Of a DNA stretch of 64,000 nucleotides, positions 11,066 through 22,844 are shown piece after piece. The position numbers were made by a program, and so were the translations under genes. Position 1 is the first letter of the stretch, and every line of letters starts with the position of its first letter. The notes below the pieces were generated by a model. It saw nothing but the letters and a program-made list of their open reading frames with translations, did not search any database and had not been told where the DNA came from. This DNA is from Blastobasis lacticolella (lineage: Eukaryota > Arthropoda > Insecta > Lepidoptera > Blastobasidae), in the NCBI GenBank assembly GCA_905147135.1, contig LR990061.1:8656026-8720025 (forward strand). The letters are read 5' to 3'.

Positions 11066-11149
11066 TAGTATAATAGGTAGTGAGTAAGAAGTGACGAAGC
11101 TGAAACTAGCTGATGTATTGCTTGTGTGAGGTGATTATATGTGATGCTT

Positions 11150-11557
11150 GGACAAATTCACACAGCGCCATCTAGGCCCAAATTAAGTAAAACTTGTGTT
11201 ATGGGTGCCAGAAAACTGCTAAACTACTCATATATTTTTAAATACATACTTATTATACATGCCCGGACCCGTAACAGAAATTAAAATTCATGTATTTATG
11301 TAAACTCCTTATTGCAACAACATAGTACATTTCAAAAGGAAACACTTACAAAGCAAAGGCGAACTTATCCCACAACGGGATCTCTTTCAGCTAACCTTAG
11401 ACAAGCCGAAAGGAGCTTTAGCGAGCTTTATTCATCATTTCCATTTCTGCTCAGCCGGAAATCTTTGTACTTGCTTCGGCAGTACATATACTAAATATAC
11501 AAAAAAATCGAACCCAGGACCCTCTACGTGGCAGTTAACCAATTGAACCACTCAGGT
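11150..11557 (-). mobile_element. CCTGAGTGGTTCAG SINE split by a LINE tail and U6 fragment
   Basis: The head end is at 11500-11557 and the body at 11150-11301. In between, 11302-11495 is foreign: a minus-oriented LINE 3' end (TGCAATAAGGAGTTT on its strand, with GAGATCCCGTTGTGGGATAA) and, at its right end, a U6 snRNA-like segment. Confidence 0.65.
11467..11495 (+). ncRNA. U6 snRNA 5'-end fragment (pseudogene)
   Basis: 29 nt matching the 5' terminus of U6 snRNA: the stem GTAC...GTAC around TTGCTTCGGCA, then ATATACTAAA. This is the strongly conserved start of metazoan U6. The rest (ATTGGAACGATACAGAG...) is missing, so it is not a functional gene. No TATA box is seen about 25-30 bp upstream. Confidence 0.75.
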
Positions 11558-11697
11558 CAGTGATGAAGCAGAAACTAGGTAATGTGCATTAGTTACCACC
11601 TTATACATTAATTCCTTACCACCTACTGTAACTCATATTAACAGCTATTTCACATGTTGCCATCCTGGCTTCCTAATACCAGCATAACAGGTGTCAC

Positions 11698-12087
11698 TAG
11701 GGTTGCCAACACTACTATATAATATAGTATCCTACTATATTAGGGGTCTACCTACTATATTTAATTAGCACAACATTACCTACCACTTACCGCAAAACGG
11801 AACGCGTCCGTAAGATCCTCAAAAGAAAAATTTTCCTGATGCAAATCGAATATTTCAGAACGGTCTTAACATTTGTATGACGAGACGTCAAACTCGAGTC
11901 AAATAAAACAAAAGAGCTATGAAGCTCAATGTAGCAGAAAATATACATTTAAGAAATAATATAGGCACGTACATTTTATTTAAAAAACCCACTATTTATT
12001 TTTTTATTTATTCCCTACAGCCTGCCCTTTTTATGGCTTCTAAACCCGAAAATACTATATTTGGTCTAAAAAAAGTTGGCAACCCTA
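11698..12087. mobile_element. 390-bp non-autonomous hAT element with perfect 8-bp TSD
   Basis: Termini TAGGGTTGCCAAC and GTTGGCAACCCTA are perfect inverted repeats. GGTGTCAC flanks both sides (11690-11697 and 12088-12095). The 8-bp duplication and TAGGGTTGCCA terminus are characteristic of hAT transposons. The interior is A+T-rich and carries short frames only, so it depends on a transposase elsewhere. Confidence 0.88.
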
Positions 12088-12980
12088 GGTGTCACAGGTA
12101 TAAACAATGCTTCGGCCAAGTTTTAATAGGGCTAAAGTAAGCATTGTCTGCGACCAATTAACAAGGGTTTTGCTTGGGCCGGGATTAAACGGTTGCCAGT
12201 TTACTGTCGGCTTGTTTGCTTATGCTGTTATAAATATACTCAGGTATGAGATCGAATTAAAGATCAAAAATGTAAACAAATGGGTTGCCACTATGAAAAA
12301 ATTACCCAAATGGTGGAATATTTAAAATCATTGAAATATTGATTAAAATTATTACATTAAAAATGAAATAAAATCATATGAATATTTAAATATTTTACTG
12401 ATATAAATAGGGAACAATGTGTTTTTTTTGTTTCGTATTTGTTGCTGCTACAATAAAATGTGTATTTTTCTATTATGCCACTGGTAATGGTGGGAAATTC
12501 TAAACATTTGGTTTGTTGTTACGGTACATTATTGCAAAGGCTCTGAAAGTGAGAGATTGACCGACACCGAGACCTATATACTGCTTTTCTCAAATAATAA
12601 TACATAAAATAACATAAGATTTAAAATGGCGGCCACTTCTTTCTAATAATGAAGTTTTCTAACTAGTATTTTAGGACTAATAGTTTCCGAGTTACTTATT
12701 ACGTTTTTAATAAATTTAATAAATGGGGGTAAATTGTTTTGTTTCGTTTTCGAAAGTTTACCAGACATTACTTTTCAGTGTGCGTGGTGCATAACCATTT
12801 GGTAAATAAATACATTCGATAAAAAAGGTTTTATACCCCTGGATAGTCTCTTTGACATTGACAGTTGTGTGTTTACATTTTTGATATTTAATTTCATCTC
12901 CAACCTTAGCTGTAGCTGGGCGGTTTAAACCCGTGTGGGATGAGAAATTCAACTTTCGATTTGGGACGTTTTTCGAGGGC

Positions 12981-13192
12981 TAATGCGCTTATATTCAGTA
13001 TCCTAAATTCAGCAGCAAAAAGGGTGAAAGCAAAAAGTGGAATGTATCGACTAAGATCCATTTCTGTATCACGGCCTCATACGATACATGACGATACAAA
13101 AATTTACCTTATTCTATGAGCAATACATTGCACTTTGATTTTCTCCAACGCTTTTTGCCATTGAATTTAGTCAAATATAATACCTAAGCGAC
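12981..13192. mobile_element. Palindromic MITE, second copy
   Basis: Shares TAATGCGCTTAT, GTGGAATGTAT and CTTATTCTATGAGCAATACA with the 5.6-kb copy and keeps the two-arm structure, but is shortened by internal deletions. Confidence 0.7.
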
Positions 13193-13496
13193 TTGGGAAA
13201 TTATTGGCCGTTAACACTAAACTTAGAAATCGCAAAAGTTTCGTGTCAACTAGTTTTTAGCCAATCAGCAACATCCATATTGAGATAAGAGAGAACACCG
13301 ACTCCTAAGTTTAGTCAAAACAGCAATAAAAGTAAATATGCTAAACTTTCAATTTTATAAGATTGATGAATATCTCTAAGTAAGTAAAACTGATTGATTA
13401 ATGAAGACGTCCGCCTGTAAACAACAAGATAGTAGCTCAAAGATGAACGACTTCGTTATTCAAAATCAGGTTGCTTGTTGATTTTTATAATGCGTA

Positions 13497-13670
13497 CGGT
13501 TAAGAATGGAACGCGTTGCCTGCGAGTGTGTTCCCTGGTCACTATAATTTGGACGCCTTCAAGGCTAGAGTAAATAGGCTGTTTCTAAACAGACATGCTC
13601 CATCATCGGCTCCATCGTCACTTACCACCAGGTGATATCGCGGTCAAATGCCTGCCTAGTCGAACTATAA
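13497..13670 (+). pseudogene. CR1-like LINE 3' terminus
   Basis: The plus strand carries W.RLPASVF-type sequence in broken frames (AATGGAACGCGTTGCCTGCG, TTCAAGGCTAGAGTAAATAG), then CATCATCGGCTCCATCGTCA, ACCAGGTGATATCGCGGTCA and an A-run. Relatives: 20669-20800 (-) and 57425-57515 (+). Confidence 0.6.
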
Positions 13671-14999
13671 AAAAAAAAAAATCTTAAAATTTCCCACGTC
13701 GCTTTACTTTTTTTTAATAATTGTAATTTTAATCGTCTACAATTGCTTCCTAAAATGCTACTAATAATATAACAGCTTACGCAGGAGATATTCGCATTCT
13801 GTACGAGTTTTCCATGAACGAGATATCTCTCGTTCTCGGGAAACTCGTATAGAATCGAGCATAATCTATCGGGCATAATCTTTATTTGGGTTTCTGTGAG
13901 TATAGCTGGTTATAAATTCCGTACGAATTTTAGCTTGCCGACTGAATTTACCCTTATCTATTTATTACTTTCGAGCACCTGCTTTACCAAAATAATTTGC
14001 AGGTGAAACGTACCAGGAGCTGCTTGGAGGGCTTGGCCACCTGGAGGAATACCTTCTCGTACCAACAGTTATATTAAAAAATTGCCCGATATCGCATGTC
14101 GCCACTGTACCTTTTACCTACTAAGTCTCGCAGGTATACTTGATTTGACTTCAAATGCATGATACCAAAGATAACAAACAACTTTTTATATAGTAAGTTC
14201 TTAAGTATCTGACTGATTACAATTTCTTAGTTACGAAGAAACGGAACAACTATTACTGATCGCTTCATAATCACACATACACACACACACGTACACACAC
14301 AAATACATTTACAACATATTTTTAATCAAAAGAATATGTAAATGTAACAGAAATACTCCACAACAATGCAATACCACCTATAAAATAGTGCTACTGCGGC
14401 CCGACGAAACCCCTGATATCCAAGACACAGGTCTCTGACCTACTTTGGTTTCAGAAGTTTCAATGTATTTTACCTCAGTACTATGTGTATTCTCTGTGCT
14501 ATCTGTATACCTATTACATACATTGTATTATTATCGCCTGTAAATTTCCGAAATAAATTATTTTATTATTATATTGCAAAATTAGTATGAAACCGCTGAA
14601 TTTGTTTGCGTTTTTTATCACAAACACATTTATACGGTTTACCCCCTTGGTATCATGATATTGAAGTCACCCTATATAGCTATATAACATACACATAGTG
14701 TCCACTAATTTACTATGGCCAGAACTCCTAACACCACTATCTAACCTCGCAGATATCCAGGATGGATAAAGGATTTTCCCCGCGACAAAATAGGTACAAG
14801 TATCTTTGTAATAAGTTCTCATTATTGTTTCTTTATTAGTTCTGCGAAAACCAGTAATAATGTAACAATTTTTGGTAATAATGTGCTTACCTGTAATTGG
14901 TTAGGCAATAACAAAGCGATTGTAGTACCTTAGATTTAGATGTAGTGTACTATATAATATTATTATTGCCCCGGTTATTCTCTTGATGCTCTCAAGCAC

Positions 15000-15420
15000 G
15001 AGGTCCCTGGGTACGCCTTGACCATGATCCAGGATTTGGCAGATCAGGTAATTACAGTGGAACGACAGCCATCTGACCTCAATAACCCTGTTGTCATCTG
15101 ATGATGGAGAAATCTCGGGCAACTGTCGCTGGGCATAATTATCTTACTCAGGTGTTAGTTACACTCTCAGAGTGTAACTGAGTCACTGAGTCACTCTTCA
15201 GAGTGTCATCAGTGCTTATGATGAAGCTACAGTACTCTCGATTAGGTGTTAGAGGACTCCCTCACCCTCCCTCCCTTTACCCTCACCGTAAGAGTATCAG
15301 TTAGTATTCAACGAATGTACATAACTCAGAAAAGAGTCATTGGTACATGGCCGCAATGGGATTCAAACCCGGTACTTCTCGCTTTCGAGTTGGAAACCGT
15401 AACCACTCGGCCACCGACGC
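15000..15420 (-). mobile_element. tRNA-derived SINE split by unrelated DNA
   Basis: The tail-side half is 15000-15080 (CATGATCCAGGATTTGGCAG) and the head-side half 15285-15420 (CTCACCGTAAGAG to CTCGGCCACCGACG). About 200 bp between them, including a perfect hairpin at 15157-15179, is not part of the family. Confidence 0.7.
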
Positions 15421-16174
15421 TCCTAGATGGAGTGTACTATCTGTTGGTTAACCAATAAAAAGGAAGTAAATACAAATACACATAATATTCCCCAACATCT
15501 GTCTTCCCGCTCTAAGTGATCTCCAATACGTTTCCCAGTCTTGGAATCCAGTTAAGGCTCAATATCGGAATTCCAGCAGACGATGTCTATGTCTGGCACT
15601 TTGGTCTGGAATGGCTCAGTCTTGTGATCTTATGTTAGTTTCTTAGAAGACAATTCAATTGGAACTGCAGGACGACGGAAAACTATTTTTCGATTCGTTA
15701 AAGCATCTTTTGTGTTTGCTTTTCCAGACAAATAGTTAATACACAAGAAAAGAAGAAAGAGTATAGTTTCTTAATTAGTATTTCAGTTGCTTTGTGTTCG
15801 TTTCATTCTGATAATTTACAAGAATTTTCATTTTATTTATATTAAATAAATATATTGAACATATAAATTTATTAAAATTGAATTATTTATTGAACAACAC
15901 CTTAAAGATACAATACAACTAAAAATACAACTTAGCCTAACCAAAAAAAAACCCTACGTACCTACCAACAGATAAAAAAGTTGACCCAGGTCCCCAGAAT
16001 TTGGAAAGGTGCCCAGAAGGCTGGCTGTGTTGCCCCGCTTATACGCTGACGCAAGAAGAGGCCAGCCATCTCTGGTCATTCGTGATTTCGACCAGGCGCT
16101 TAGATAATTCTTTCTATAAGGAATGGGGCTTGGTCCCCACGGGAAAAAATTTCACTCTCTTTTGATTTGGTGAA

Positions 16175-16260
16175 AGAGTAATCGGTTAGTATTCAACTAA
16201 CGTACATAACTCAGAAAAGAGTCATAGGTACCACTCTACCACTAACGGTCTAATGTTAGA
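16175..16260 (-). repeat. tRNA-derived SINE head fragment
   Basis: Matches the head-proximal part: ATCGGTTAGTATTCAACTAA, CATAACTCAGAAAAGAGTCA, then a worn tRNA region. Confidence 0.65.
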
Positions 16261-17552
16261 AACCAGGAAAATATAACCGGGAAATTGATAGCTCCTGTAA
16301 TTAGGCCGTAGGTGAAACCAAGAGAGAACACCTAGTTTTCCCAAGCTTACTAATAACATTTCACAACACAATACTCAGCTACTTGCAAATTATTCCGTAC
16401 AATTTTCATTTCAAAAGATTGAACGGCGGGTTCCTTCTTTTCACTTTATTTACCCTTTATTTCCAGATTCTTTGTCATTCTCAGGGTTTGTTTTTTAACT
16501 TTCCGGATGTAAATTATTCGATTTTTTCCTCTCTCTTATTTACATGTTAAACAAATATTATTCCATTGAGTTTGAAGAAACAAAAGATCTACGAACTTCA
16601 GAGAGTTTGTTTGATGAACAGATTTTAATAACAATCTGCATTGTATACTAGCTTTATTCTGCGACTTTGTCTGCGACTTTTTTATTTTTTCCGAAAGACT
16701 GACCGACAAGGTAGAACTCACAAATAACAACAATTTATATTATTAAAATTTTAACAGAAAATTAACAACTTTCATGAAAAACCCTTATTGTAGCGTATTA
16801 TTTTCCTTAAATCCTGCCATTTTATATAATATTGCCTGTAGGTGATCTTACTTTAAAGTAAACAAGACCAAACTCCGTTGGTCGATAGTCCATTTCACGT
16901 GATCAGGCGAAAATTTTAATCGTGGAACTCTCGAGCATGGGTGGGGGGAAGTAAGCTTCTAAGAAAGAATGAGTAAGTCAAGTAAGTCTTACTATAAACA
17001 CTATTTTGTAAACATATTCCTATAGTACATCATTTGGTTTTTGTTCTATCCATCTTCAAGCTTCAAGTGACAATACCCCCAGGTTTCACAAAAGATCTTA
17101 TACACATTTATGCATTAATAATGCCAAACCTAGCATGTATCTAGCAAGTATCTCGGCCTATTTCGAAACGCGCTTTGATATCCAATCAATGGGGCTTTGA
17201 TTTCGATTGACTATTTCTGTCGGATTGTTATGTATATATGTGTTGGCTCCTTAAGACTGTCAAAGTTGTTCGTCCATTAGTCTATTTTATTGAAATATAC
17301 AGTGATGTCACCGTTGTACTTTTCTTTTCATTAATTTATGTGATATTTATTTCGTTACTACTCCTACTTAGGAGTAAATTTTTGAGAGTGTGGCCTACGA
17401 TTTCCGAATATCAGTTATCACGTCTACGCCAAAGTCTAGTTATACGTCTAGATCCAAGTGCAGGATCAGGTCCAGTGAAGTCTGCGAAAGGAAAATATAG
17501 AAGAAAAATTAAGGCAAAGTTCAGGAATAAAGAAAACGGTAGTGGAAATTCA

Positions 17553-17808
17553 TCATCACAGCCCATAACAGTCCACTACAGGACTTTGGGCCTCTCCCGC
17601 AAAAGGGGAGGTTATTGCCATAATCTCCACGCTTGGCAGGCGGGTTGGAGATCGCAGTGTTGCAAACATAACAATGAAAAACGCTGCTGCCCATTTTCCA
17701 GTTTATGGAGACTAGATATTTTGCCTCTAAACCTTAGTCGCCTTGTACGACACCCACGAGTGTAAGGGGTTGGTGCTATTCTACTCTACCGGTCACCACA
17801 CGGCTAAA
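17553..17808 (-). repeat. Family A SINE-like repeat
   Basis: Minus orientation, beginning CATCATCACAGCCCATAAC and ending at the CCGGTCACCACACGGC head. It accounts for the second half of a 175-codon frame at 17238-17765, which is therefore not a gene. Confidence 0.75.
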
Positions 17809-18451
17809 AATGGGAACGGGAAAAAATGGGAATGGAAAAATTACAGCAAGAAAAACTGATTTTCGGAAATTTAAGGCAACACTCGTTTTTGTTAAAATAT
17901 TCGTACAATATTCTAATATTGTTTACTAGATTTTGCTGCAAACTTGAGAAAATAAAAACAGAGTACCTAGCTTTAGCTTTATAAAGAACCTAGATACTAG
18001 AAAAGCTAGCAAAAGCTAGCGCAAGCTTCTTACACGATGGGGGCATTTTAAAAGCTTCTATTGTATTGGAAACGCGCACTTATTCCAGTATTGTACAGAC
18101 CGTTTTATTTTTATAGTCTTTAAATACTTAGAAAAGTTCCTGCTATTTGTTCCGTTTATTTTTTAAATAATAGTGTTGATATGAATTGTTTTTTATTTCC
18201 AATTAGCAGTCCTTCACGGTTATCATCCGCGCGCAGTTCGGATCTCTCAAAATTTATATATCTAATATCCTATAATAATAGGATTCTTCGGGATTAAATT
18301 ATCCCGAAGATGTAAAGCCTATGTCTCTGCTATGGCATGGCTTCCTATTAGTGAAAGAGTTTTTGTAATCGATTCTGTAGTATTTTTTTCCATTACACCC
18401 AACATACAAAGTCACAAACATACCTAAAATGTCCTCTTCATAATATTAATA

Positions 18452-18540
18452 TCAACCCGCCTGCCAAGTGTGGAGATTATGGCAATAACGGCTGCTTTCG
18501 TGAGAGAGGCGTTAAAACCTGCAATGGGCTGTAATTATGA
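18452..18540 (+). repeat. Family A SINE-like repeat, 3' part
   Basis: CAACCCGCCTGCCAAGTGTG through TGCAATGGGCTGTAATTATGA; head absent. Confidence 0.65.
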
Positions 18541-20283
18541 AGAATATTAAAATCTAGAGTGTATATTGTAAAATTTTAAAAAGCAATTTTTTTGTCATCC
18601 AGTGGATAAGAAAGAACTTCCGATGGAAACTAGCTTACCTACCATCGCCGTCCGAATAAAAACAATTACACAACAATTTTACATTAACAATTTTTTATTT
18701 TATCTACAGTTACGAAAACATAAAAAATGAACATTATTTGACCATTTCGAAAAGAAAACACTTCAAATAAAAAAAAATATACCCGAATTTCGCCCCCGAC
18801 TTCGTTTCAGCATACACAAGAAGCCGTATACTAGACAGCGTCATCGTTACCCTGATTGAACGGGGCCACTCGAAATGTTTGCCCAGAGCTCCACTTTGTA
18901 CTGCCTCCGATCTCCATGGGCCTCTCACAGCGAGTTTACAATTCCTCTACAAACAAACGTAGAGTAGATACCAAGCACGGTTTGATACTTGCTTTAGATT
19001 TCAAATAAACATAGATGTAGATTGAAGAGATAGGTATTTAAAGATATATCCACACTAATTCGTGGCAGTGACTCAATCACCCTCCGTGACGGACGGCCGT
19101 AGCCAAAAGAATATTTTCTCCTACATTTTAACGACATAACATCTGAAAATTCAATTACAATGAAATTGTGTTTTCTATTCCTACTGTTATTATAAATTCG
19201 AAAGCAATTCTGTCTGTCTGTGTCGATGACACCTCTAAAGCACTGCACCGATTTTGATGAAATTCGGTATGGAGATAGTTTAGCATCTGAGGATGGATGT
19301 ATGTAATTTTTATTAATCTCCCCTTGCAAGTTTGCAAGATATAGGTACAATAGTTCACACAGGTCTCCACCGTCTCACACAGGTCTCCTTTTTTTTACGT
19401 CGGGAAAATCCATTTACGGATACCTAGACGGAGAATATTATGTGGGACTCGCCTGTCATTGAAAATGACAGTCCTGCCCACTAAAACCACCACGTTGCCT
19501 CTCATATGAAAGCTAGTAACAAACAATTTTGTCCCTACGTGTCGATCAAATTTATGTATTATAGTATTACCACAATTAAACCGTTAAAGATGAATTTGGA
19601 ATATGTACTATCGCTGCATAAACCAACATTATATATGGATAAGTTCACACATATTACCTCCAGTATCTCTCGTCGTGGCATGCCTTGGCTAACGAAATTT
19701 GACCTTCACTTCATTAGTCCATTGTTCTGAACCATGCATGGGTCAAATCAATTTTACGTCAAATGACTGATATAATAATTTACACGTCCCTGACACGGCA
19801 CGACAACGGCCTAGGCGTGTGTCTATAATCCTTAACAAAGGAAACATGGTGTTTATTTAGTTAGACCATCCACTGGATAGATTTAACGACGTATAGTTAA
19901 TCTAGTCAAGAGCAAGTATAGGTACACAATATGTCACTGGTTAGTGATTATTTCTGTGCATATATCAGGTAGAGTTATTGAGGTTGTCAGTATACATATA
20001 CCTATTGATGTCAATTTTCTGGAACCAGTAACAGGAAATTGAATTTCGAAATCGCATTCCTAATTCCTGGATGATATTGTTTTCTTTACTAGCGAAAAAA
20101 GGTCCACAGCCTAGCGGTAAATACCGGCTTAGCGGCTAGCGGTCAATCTCCTAGCCAAGATCCGTTCTTCTACTAAGGGCTTTCAATTTTACTGAAAGCT
20201 TTTTCCGCCAGCTTTTCCTACTCCCCACAAGACGGTACGCTAAGAAATTCTACGACTGAAATCGACGAGTAGGAAATGTCTTT

Positions 20284-20356
20284 ATAAAAACCAAGCTTTT
20301 CATTCCTAAGTTTTGTTGTAGTATAAACTTTATACTACAACGTAACTTGGTTTATC
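20284..20356. repeat. Nested palindrome
   Basis: A perfect 13-bp inner inverted repeat GTTGTAGTATAAA-C-TTTATACTACAAC (20315-20341) inside outer arms ATAAAAACCAAG and CTTGGTTTAT. Confidence 0.65.
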
Positions 20357-20621
20357 AGTTCTATAAGTAAGTAGGTAAATTTTGGACTACGTGTTTAAAA
20401 AAAGAAAAAAGTAATTAGATAATAAAAAAATAGGTCAAGCAATTTAATTATTTGCATTGCTATGGTATCCCTATCTGTATACCTGGAAGGAAAAGAGAAG
20501 TTAGAAACTCTATTTCTTGAAATGTAAATTATTATAATTGGCGCCTCTTTTTCTACAAAACTAAAATGACTGTTCTACGTCTTCTTTTCTTTTTTGGAAA
20601 TGGCAAAAATGTAAAGCGCCG

Positions 20622-20668
20622 TTTTCTATTGTTTTAACACTGCGATCTCCTACCTGTCTGCCAAGGGT
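20622..20668 (+). repeat. Family A SINE-like repeat, small fragment
   Basis: ACACTGCGATCTCCTACC and TGTCTGCCAAGGG match the middle of family A. Confidence 0.5.
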
Positions 20669-20800
20669 ACTTTTTTTTTATATTGCAAGACAGGCATTCG
20701 ACCGCCATCTCACCTGTTGGTATGTGACGATGCGGCCGAAGATGGAGCATGCCCGTCTTGGAACAGCCTATTCACTCCGGCCTTGAAGGTATCCAGATTA
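20669..20800 (-). repeat. CR1-like LINE 3' terminus
   Basis: Minus orientation, with a T-run at the left, CCGCCATCTCACCTGTTGGT, GAAGATGGAGCATGCCCGTC and TATTCACTCCGGCCTTGAAG, the complement of the 13.5-kb family. Confidence 0.6.
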
Positions 20801-21109
20801 TTGGTCAGGAAACACTTTATATTGTTGAGATTATAGTAATATCAGAAAGACGTTTATAGGCTCTGCTTAGCATCAGGTGGATGGTAAGCTTTTTGTAAAT
20901 ATAAATGTGTAGAAAAAGCAAGCCCAAAACCATAGCAGAGCTCTGTCACGGGCACTTGATATGATGATGGGAACAAGAGGTAATAAAATATGGAAGAAAA
21001 AAATAGGCATTCTTAGTGTGATACTGTAGATCATGGACTTATTATCTATGGATACACTTATCTCCATGGCACAGGTAATATTACATTTTACTTTCATTTA
21101 CGTACATAA

Positions 21110-21172
21110 TCCCCTGGTGTTGCTGATGTCCATAGGTGGCGGTGACCACTCTCCATCAGGTCCTGCTTGACT
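21110..21172 (-). repeat. CR1-like LINE 3' fragment
   Basis: GTTGCTGATGTCCATAGGTG then CGGTGACCACTCTCCATCAG; short relative of 63557-63645. Confidence 0.45.
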
Positions 21173-21578
21173 CTTTGTCTGTCTTATAATATTTCAAAAA
21201 TCTAAAATTTTTTCATATTAGTTATATATTTGTTTTCCTTAAATGTATTAAATGTAAGTGTAGATAGTAAAATGTTTTTTACTTTTCTTTATAAATACTT
21301 TCCTTTAGATTAACGCACTATTAATGATGCTTTTAGCAACTTGGATAAAGTAAATGTACTCTTTAATTTGATTCGGTAAACCACTCACATGATAAGAGAC
21401 ACTCGTGGGTGCTTGGAACATTGTTTAACAACTTGTCCTTCAGGAAAAGAAAACTCTATGATAAGGCTGCGGGCATGTAACTCGTGGAAGATGGTGTCAT
21501 TCATGGATTTAAGAGGAAAGGCTCCGTCGATTTTTTCAGTATAAAATCGAGGTATCGTAGTCCCCATTTTTTTTCTCG

Positions 21579-21721
21579 GGGCCCTATTGTTGAAACCGCT
21601 CGCATCCACGCGATCAGTTTGCACTACCTACCTTCCACACTCGGTATCTTCTAGAGAGAGAAAAGACAAGTATTAAAGGCGTGCGCTTGCGTGTATGCGA
21701 TCGGTTTCAAGAATAGGGCCC
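21579..21721. mobile_element. 143-bp palindromic GGGCCC mini-element
   Basis: Arms GGGCCCTATTGTTGAAACCG and CGGTTTCAAGAATAGGGCCC pair, as do CGCATCCACGCGA and the TGCGTGTATGCG block inside. A truncated relative lies at 58064-58172 (GAAACCGCTCGCTTCCACGC). Confidence 0.65.
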
Positions 21722-22481
21722 TGGAGTTTAACAGCAGATTTTCATACACAGAGTAGATATAGGCCATTAGCATGTTTTACGTTACATTTTTTTTGTTGAA
21801 CGCCACCTTTACACTGCAATTAAACAAACTTACAACGTTATTCCAAAAAATCAAACGTAGAGACATAGATAATGTTAATCTTATAATATACCTGTATTTA
21901 TTAAGCAATAAAGAGTTTACATACATACATACACTCAAATCGGTTGAGATTTGACGGAGGAAATTGGGGACTACGAAAACTCGGTTTGCCCGATTTTATA
22001 TAGTTATAATGTGTTTGAGGGCCAGTTGTCCCTTTCGTTGTCTTTCGAACGCGGGAGGCTTTCAGACGCAAACTTGCCTCTTATTTAATACTAAAGGGAT
22101 TATTCTTCAAACTTAATACTTTGAAGTTCTTGGAAATAACTTTGCCGTATTTTATTTAGTTGATATCATCAGTTGGTTTCATCTATTTCAACTCCGTGAG
22201 TTTCTTTACCGTTGTCCATCGCTATCCTTGCTGTGTCGTTTGGTAATATTTAACAATACAAAAAAAATATGAGAAGTTAACATTTATTATATAACTCTCT
22301 TTGGTCCTAATCTAAGAATTTCCACTGTTATCCGCCTCCGCTTTATACGGCATGGTGTTCACTTCACTTTTTGTTACGAATCTACACTGATGAATACCTA
22401 CTTATGATACACTAGCTTGCTGAAGTATATAATATCAACCATAGAGTGCAGATCAGACCTGTAAGAGTTAACACGATAAAC

Positions 22482-22800
22482 CATTAATCCGCAGTCCGAT
22501 TCGTAAGCGAGAGGTACCGCGTTAACAATAACTCTTTTTTGAGTTATGTTAATTAGTTGAACACTAAGCGATGCTCTTGAAGTGAGGGAGGGCTCTTGAA
22601 GGAGGGAAAATCATTGTGATAAAACCGACCGATTAGGCGACTGAATATGTCATAATATCTGATAACTTTCCCCTGTTAACACGAATACGGAGATCAGATG
22701 TCGCTTTACTGTAATCAGCTGTTCTTCCAAATCCTGGATAAGGCGGACCCTGAGCCCTCGTGCGCGAGAGCATAACCGGGACATTAACGCCAAGATGATT
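22482..22800 (+). mobile_element. tRNA-derived SINE, plus copy
   Basis: A worn head, ATTCGTAAGCGAGAGGTACC, then the body and the end GAGCATAACCGGGACATTAA, CGCCAAGATGAT. It lies just upstream of the 649-bp TIR element. Confidence 0.7.
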
Positions 22801-22844
22801 TATTTTATAAGACTAGATGTTCAAAGTTCAGTCATGTCACATTG

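Larger units (their letters stand above)
12096..14999. other. Unassigned DNA, one CA microsatellite
   Basis: Outside the MITE (12981-13192) and LINE end (13497-13670) I see no gene. 14272-14310 is a CA-rich microsatellite. 14460-14575 looks like a transcript 3' end (AATAAATTATTTTATTATTAT) of unknown origin. Confidence 0.4.
15421..20621. other. Unassigned DNA between SINE copies
   Basis: No host exon can be defended. 19170-19360 carries a CTGTCTGTCTGTGTCGATG / GATTTTGATGAAATTCGGTA repeat block also seen, diverged, at 38250-38400; it is a dispersed repeat of unknown class. Confidence 0.4.

Noticed and set aside
14272..14310. CA-rich repeat as a functional element
   Set aside because: An ordinary imperfect dinucleotide microsatellite.
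17238..17765. 175-codon plus-strand frame with a hydrophobic N-terminal segment
   Set aside because: The second half is the family A repeat in antisense; the first half shows no motif and lacks support as an exon.
18785..18930. Possible host exon on the minus strand (GPWRSEAVQSGALGKHFEW...) bounded by AG and GT
   Set aside because: No neighbouring exons, no known domain, and splice-like dinucleotides are common by chance.
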